Below are positions 29,483 through 33,222 of a DNA stretch of 33,222 bases, piece by piece. A model generated the notes under the pieces. The model was not told where the DNA came from and did not search any database. It was given only the letters and a program-made list of their open reading frames with translations. The position numbers were made by a program, and so were the translations under genes. The number at the start of each line of letters is the position of its first letter. Within the stretch, counting starts at the first letter, position 1. The stretch is from Euzebya sp. (GTDB lineage Bacteria; Actinomycetota; Nitriliruptoria; Euzebyales; Euzebyaceae), in NCBI RefSeq assembly GCF_964222135.1, contig NZ_CAXQBR010000037.1:1-33222 (forward strand), read 5' to 3'.

Positions 29483-30919
29483 ATGCCCGCCTTCGACTAC
29501 GCCCCCGCGCCGCAGGCCGCCGACGTCGTGCAGATCAGGTCGTCCTACGGCCTGTTCATCGACGGCGAGTTCACCGAGGCCACCGGAGGCGCCCGGAAGA
29601 CCGTCAACCCAGCCACCGAGGAGGTGCTCGCCGAGGTCGGCGACGCGTCCCCGGCTGACGTCGATCGTGCCGTCGCCGCGGCGCGACGCGCCCAGCAGCG
29701 GGTGTGGGGGCCGATGCCCGGTGCCGAGCGGGCCAAGTACCTGTACCGGATCGCCCGGCTGATCGCCGAGCGCAGCCGCGAGCTGGCCGTGCTCGAGACC
29801 CTCGACAACGGCAAGCCGATCCGCGAGTCGCGGGACTCCGACCTGCCCACGGTCGCCGCGCACGTCTTCTACTACGCCGGCTGGGCCGACAAGCTCGGCT
29901 ACGCCGGCTACGGCCCCGACCCGAAGCCCCTCGGCGTCGCCGGCCAGATCATCCCCTGGAACTTCCCGCTGCTCATGGCCGCGTGGAAGATCGCCCCGGC
30001 TCTCGCCACCGGCAACACCGTCGTCCTCAAGCCCGCCGAGACGACCCCGCTGACCGCTCTCCACCTGGCCGAGATCCTGCAGCAGGCCGACCTGCCGCCG
30101 GGCGTGGTGAACATCGTCACCGGGGCCGGCGAGACCGGCGCCGCGCTGGTGGACGCCGACGTCGACAAGATCGCCTTCACCGGCTCGACCGAGGTCGGCA
30201 AGGCGATCCAGCGCCAGGTCGCCGGCAGCGGCAAGGCCCTCACCCTCGAGCTCGGCGGCAAGGCGGCCAACATCGTCTTCGACGACGCCCCCCTCGACCA
30301 GGCGGTGGAGGGGATCGTCAACGGCATCTTCTTCAACCAGGGCCACGTGTGCTGCGCCGGCAGCCGCCTGCTCGTCCAGGAGACCGTCGCCGACGCGCTG
30401 CTCGAGCGGCTGAAGGCCCGCATGGCGACGATGCGCCTGGGGGACCCGCTCGACAAGAACACCGACATCGGGGCGGTGAACTCCGCGGAGCAGCTCGAGC
30501 GGATCACCACCCTGGCCGCCGCCGGCGACGCCGAGGGGGCCGAGCGCTGGTCACCCGCCTGCGACCTGCCCGACCGCGGGTTCTGGTTCCCGCCGACGGT
30601 CTTCTCCGGCGCCAGCCAGGCCATGCGGATCGCCCGGGAGGAGATCTTCGGGCCGGTCCTGACCACCCTCACCTTCCGGACCCCCGACGAGGCGGTCGCC
30701 AAGGCCAACAACACGCCCTACGGCCTGTCCGCCGGCGTGTGGACCGAGAAGGGCAGCCGGATCCTGTGGATGGCCCAGCGCCTCCGCGCCGGCGTCGTGT
30801 GGTCCAACACCTTCAACCGGTTCGACCCGACCAGCCCCTTCGGCGGCTACAAGGAGTCCGGCTTCGGGCGTGAGGGCGGCCGCCAGGGGCTCGCCCCCTA
30901 CCTGCGAGGAGCGCACTGA
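29483..30919 (+). CDS. NAD(P)-dependent aldehyde dehydrogenase
   Basis: 478 aa, ATG with GAGGAG nine bases upstream. Canonical ALDH fold: IIPWNFPLLMAAWKIAPALATGNTVVLKPAE, FTGSTEVGKAIQ, LELGGKAANIVFDDA (catalytic base E256), FFNQGHVCCAGSRL (nucleophile C290), EEIFGPVL and PFGGYKESGFGREGG. Complete and normal in length. Coupling with deoC suggests removal of acetaldehyde from deoxyribose breakdown, giving acetate; the substrate is inferred. The stop overlaps the next ATG (TGATG). Confidence 0.95.
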   Translation: MPAFDYAPAPQAADVVQIRSSYGLFIDGEFTEATGGARKTVNPATEEVLAEVGDASPADVDRAVAAARRAQQRVWGPMPGAERAKYLYRIARLIAERSRELAVLETLDNGKPIRESRDSDLPTVAAHVFYYAGWADKLGYAGYGPDPKPLGVAGQIIPWNFPLLMAAWKIAPALATGNTVVLKPAETTPLTALHLAEILQQADLPPGVVNIVTGAGETGAALVDADVDKIAFTGSTEVGKAIQRQVAGSGKALTLELGGKAANIVFDDAPLDQAVEGIVNGIFFNQGHVCCAGSRLLVQETVADALLERLKARMATMRLGDPLDKNTDIGAVNSAEQLERITTLAAAGDAEGAERWSPACDLPDRGFWFPPTVFSGASQAMRIAREEIFGPVLTTLTFRTPDEAVAKANNTPYGLSAGVWTEKGSRILWMAQRLRAGVVWSNTFNRFDPTSPFGGYKESGFGREGGRQGLAPYLRGAH

Positions 30920-31785
30920 TGGCCGGCCGGCTGGACGTCAAGAAGACCTACAAGCTCTACGTGGGCGGGGCGTTCCCTCGGTCGGAGTCCGGGCGGACCT
31001 ACGTCGTCACCGACACCGCCGGCGGGTTCCTCGCCAACGCGGCGCAGGCCAGCCGGAAGGACGTGCGCGACGCGGTCGTGGCCGCCCGGGGCGCGTTCGG
31101 CGGGTGGTCCGCGCGGACCGCGTACAACCGCGGGCAGATCCTCTACCGGGTCGCCGAGGTCCTCGAGGGCCGCCGAGACCAGCTCGCCGCCGAGGTGGCG
31201 GCGGGGGAGGGGCTGACGCCGAAGAAGGCGATGGCCGAGGTCGAGGCCGCCGTGGACCGCTGGGTCTGGTACGCGGGGTGGACCGACAAGATCGCCCAGG
31301 TCATGGGATCGGCGAACCCCGTCGCCGGCCCGTACTTCAACCTCTCCACCCCCGAGCCCACCGGCGTGGTCGCCGTCATCGCGCCGCAGGACTCGAGCCT
31401 CCTCGGCCTCGTCAGCACGCTCGCCCCCGCCCTGGCGGGCGGGAACACCGTCGTGGCCGTCGCGAGCGAGGCCCGTCCGCTGCCCGCCGTCACCCTCACC
31501 GAGGTGCTCCACACCTCCGACGTGCCGGGTGGCGTGGTCAACCTGCTCACGGGCCGGACGGCGGAGCTGGCGCCGGTCCTCGCCAGCCACATGGACGTCA
31601 ACGCCATCGACCTGGTCGGCGCGGACCCGGCGGCGGCTGCGGACCTCGAGATCGCGGCCGCCGGAAGCACCAAGCGGATCGTGTGCCGCGCGGGCGCCGC
31701 GGAGACGTGGCATGATGCGCCGACGCTCCAGCGGGTGGAGTCGGTCATGGAGATCAAGACCGTGTGGCACCCCATGGGTGTGTAG
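30919..31785 (+). CDS. Truncated aldehyde dehydrogenase homologue lacking the catalytic half
   Basis: 288 aa, ATG overlapping the previous stop. It aligns with the N-terminal two thirds of ALDH (KLYVGGAFPRSESGRTY, ALAGGNTVVAVASEARPL, VPGGVVNLLTGR), but in the nucleotide and active-site motifs it reads VIAPQDSSLLGL for IxPWNFP and lacks the catalytic Cys and Glu and the C-terminal domain. The frame is clean and ends in a conserved-looking VESVMEIKTVWHPMGV, so it is more likely a maintained pseudo-enzyme partner of the active ALDH than decay. A deoC-ALDH-ALDH-like order recurs in actinobacteria as I remember it. Confidence 0.85.
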   Translation: MAGRLDVKKTYKLYVGGAFPRSESGRTYVVTDTAGGFLANAAQASRKDVRDAVVAARGAFGGWSARTAYNRGQILYRVAEVLEGRRDQLAAEVAAGEGLTPKKAMAEVEAAVDRWVWYAGWTDKIAQVMGSANPVAGPYFNLSTPEPTGVVAVIAPQDSSLLGLVSTLAPALAGGNTVVAVASEARPLPAVTLTEVLHTSDVPGGVVNLLTGRTAELAPVLASHMDVNAIDLVGADPAAAADLEIAAAGSTKRIVCRAGAAETWHDAPTLQRVESVMEIKTVWHPMGV

Positions 31786-31827
31786 CCAGCGGCTGGTACC
31801 ACCTCGCAACGGAGCCGTAACCGAGAC

Positions 31828-31874
31828 CCACTACAACGGTAGTGGACATCGAAGTGGCCGGAGCTTACGCTCCG
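31828..31874. promoter_or_regulatory. Two small hairpins/palindromes upstream of the amino-acid binding protein gene
   Basis: CCACTAC-AACG-GTAGTGG (31828-31845) and CGGAGC-TTAC-GCTCCG (31859-31874) are perfect inverted repeats with four-base loops, in a 189-bp gap that is the most AT-rich part of the window. They could end the aldehyde dehydrogenase transcript or be operators for the transporter. The long gap before the transporter start leaves room for a regulated leader. Confidence 0.5.
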
Positions 31875-31974
31875 CTGATCTGGTCCGGGCGGTGACCTGT
31901 CTGACGTTCTCACGTCGGTCGTGGTGGCGTTCCCATCGATCAGACAACCCATACCGCAATCCGAAGGGAACGAA

Positions 31975-33114
31975 GTGCGCATCAAGACCTGGATGGTTCT
32001 GCTGCTCGCCCTGGCGCTGTTCGGCGCCGCGTGCACGTCCGGTGACGACGAGGGGTCCGACGACGCGACGGAGAGCTCTGACAGCGGCGACGAGGCGACG
32101 CCCGACGACGAGGCCGCCGCGGCCGACGAGGGGTCGGAGGAGGACGTCGCCGCCGCCACGGGCGCGGAGGGCTCCACCCTCCAGGCAGTCCAGGACGCCG
32201 GCGTCCTGCGCTGCGGGGTCAACGGACAGTTGAACGGCTTCAGCCTCAACGAGGGCGGCGAGTACAGCGGCCTCGACGTGGACTACTGCCGCGGCGTCGC
32301 CGCCGCGATCCTGGGTGACCCGGACGCGGTCGAGTACGTCGACCTGACCGCGGAGACCCGCTTCACCGCCCTGCAGTCCGGCGAGGTCGACGTCCTGATC
32401 CGCAACGGCACCTGGTCCGCCGCCCGCGACGGCGAGCTCGGCCTGGACTGGACCGTCACGGCCTACTACGACGGCCAGGGCATGCTCGTGAACGACGACG
32501 ACCCGGCCCAGTCGGTCGCCGACATGGACGGCTACCTGATCTGCGTCCAGACCGGTACCACCACCGAGCTGAACCTGGAGACCTACTTCGCCAACCTCGG
32601 CATCTCCTACGAGCCGGTCAACGTCGTCGACGAGGCCGCGGTCACCGAGAACTTCTCCTCCGGCGCCTGCGACGCCTACACCACGGACCGCTCCGGCCTC
32701 GCGTCCTTCGCCGCCACCTACACCGGCGGTGAGATCCGGATCCTCGAGGACGTCATGTCCAAGGAGCCGCTCGGCCCGGCCACCCGCGAAGGCGACGAGG
32801 ACTTCTTCGACGTCGTGCAGTGGGTCGTCTTCGCCACCTTCCAGGCGGAGGAGTTCGGCATCGACTCGACGAACGTCGCGTCCTTCGACGCCGGCGACAA
32901 CGCCGACATCGCGCGCTTCCTCGGCCAGGAGGAGGGCCAGACGGTCGGCACCGGCCTCGGCTTCCCGGACGAGGAGTGGGCCGTCCGCGTCATCGAGGCG
33001 ATCGGCAACTACCAGGAGATCTTCGACCGCAACATCGTCCCGATCGGGCTCGACGAGGGTCTCAACCAGCTGTGGACCGAGGGCGGTCTGCACTACCCGC
33101 CGCCCTACCGCTAG
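31975..33114 (+). CDS. aapJ: AapJ-type general L-amino-acid ABC transporter substrate-binding lipoprotein
   Basis: 379 aa, GTG with GAAGGGA eight bases upstream; an upstream in-frame GTG at 31921 would add 18 residues before the signal peptide. Signal peptide with lipobox LFGAAC, then a 45-residue acidic Asp/Glu/Ser/Ala linker. The binding domain shows the AapJ/BztA pattern: VLRCGVNGQLNGFSL, SGLDVDYCRGVAAAILGD, ETRFTALQSGEVDVLIRNGTWSAARD and AYYDGQGMLVN. This family captures a broad range of L-amino acids for a two-permease ABC importer. Permease genes are expected downstream; a GTG at 33216 with CCGGAG before it may begin the next one at the window edge. Confidence 0.92.
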   Translation: MRIKTWMVLLLALALFGAACTSGDDEGSDDATESSDSGDEATPDDEAAAADEGSEEDVAAATGAEGSTLQAVQDAGVLRCGVNGQLNGFSLNEGGEYSGLDVDYCRGVAAAILGDPDAVEYVDLTAETRFTALQSGEVDVLIRNGTWSAARDGELGLDWTVTAYYDGQGMLVNDDDPAQSVADMDGYLICVQTGTTTELNLETYFANLGISYEPVNVVDEAAVTENFSSGACDAYTTDRSGLASFAATYTGGEIRILEDVMSKEPLGPATREGDEDFFDVVQWVVFATFQAEEFGIDSTNVASFDAGDNADIARFLGQEEGQTVGTGLGFPDEEWAVRVIEAIGNYQEIFDRNIVPIGLDEGLNQLWTEGGLHYPPPYR

Positions 33115-33125
33115 GAGAGGCTCCG

Positions 33126-33157
33126 GTCCGGGGCGGCCGGTGACGTCCGCCCCGGAC
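33126..33157 (+). terminator. GC hairpin after the binding-protein gene
   Basis: An 11-bp perfect inverted repeat, GTCCGGGGCGG / CCGCCCCGGAC with a ten-base loop, begins 12 bp after the stop. It resembles the intercistronic hairpins that keep binding-protein mRNA in excess over permease mRNA. No T-tract follows, so full termination is uncertain. Confidence 0.65.
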
Positions 33158-33222
33158 GCGGCTGGGGCGGGTTGACGCAGGCGCCACACCGCCGCCCCAC
33201 CCACCCGGAGCGCCCGTGGCAA

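Noticed and set aside
30919-31785. Pseudogene from a frameshifted aldehyde dehydrogenase.
   Set aside because: No remnant of the missing C-terminal catalytic part is seen after the stop, the start is coupled to the upstream gene and the frame is clean.
33216-33222. Start of a permease gene at the right edge (GTG with CCGGAG before it).
   Set aside because: Only seven bases are visible, too few to call a feature.

Overview
This is a very GC-rich window (codon third positions almost all G/C, frequent GTG starts, ATGA/GTGA stop-start overlaps, several near-leaderless promoters). It fits a high-GC actinobacterium. A deep-branching lineage such as Nitriliruptoria is possible, but that placement is a guess. 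No rRNA, tRNA, IS element, phage gene or CRISPR array was seen, and no stretch above 300 bp lacks a gene.

Layout. (1) 1-7747: a monoderm-type Tad/Flp pilus operon. It runs: ESX-associated MinD/ParA-like ATPase (cut by the left edge), zinc-ribbon protein, CpaB, a CpaE ATPase fused in one frame to a TadE pseudopilin, a second TadE, then TadA/CpaF, TadB and TadC. (2) 7740-9571: a NarL-type sensor kinase and response regulator translationally coupled to tadC. (3) 9715-9945: a 76-aa Flp pilin with its own promoter and a strong downstream hairpin. (4) 10042-16039: envelope proteins: a vWA lipoprotein, a TadG-like protein fused to an M15 peptidase, a vWA membrane protein, a paralogue of that protein's C-terminal domain, a lipoprotein with a metal-site-dead vWA, and a DUF192 protein. 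(5) 16061-24754: the housekeeping genes era, recO and uppS, interleaved with two modules that each begin with an Flp-type pilin N-terminus. (6) 24932-33222: unrelated metabolism: a spermidine-synthase-like membrane protein, a PAS-GGDEF-EAL c-di-GMP protein, deoC with two aldehyde dehydrogenase homologues, and an amino-acid ABC transporter binding lipoprotein.

The most unusual content is in regions 3 and 5. The protein at 17779-19578 has a canonical prepilin N-terminus (G^Q...E at +5), a Gly/Asp-rich stalk, a pretoxin segment, a Hint self-cleaving domain ending in His-Asn, and a C-terminal domain like bacterial RNase A-type CdiA-CT toxins. A CdiI-like immunity gene follows it directly. A second pilin-headed 454-aa protein at 22418-23782 is followed by a lipoprotein and a four-helix membrane protein. 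The three genes with an Flp-type pilin head (flp, the toxin, the second fusion) share a repeated GGGCCCA/TGGGTCC operator. Its proximal TGGGTC lies exactly 38 bp upstream of the -10 element in all three. Together with the kinase/regulator pair next to flp, this suggests one regulon in which the Tad machine assembles a normal pilin and pilin-tethered effectors. Delivery by the Tad pilus is inferred; the domain architecture and the shared promoter are read directly from the sequence.
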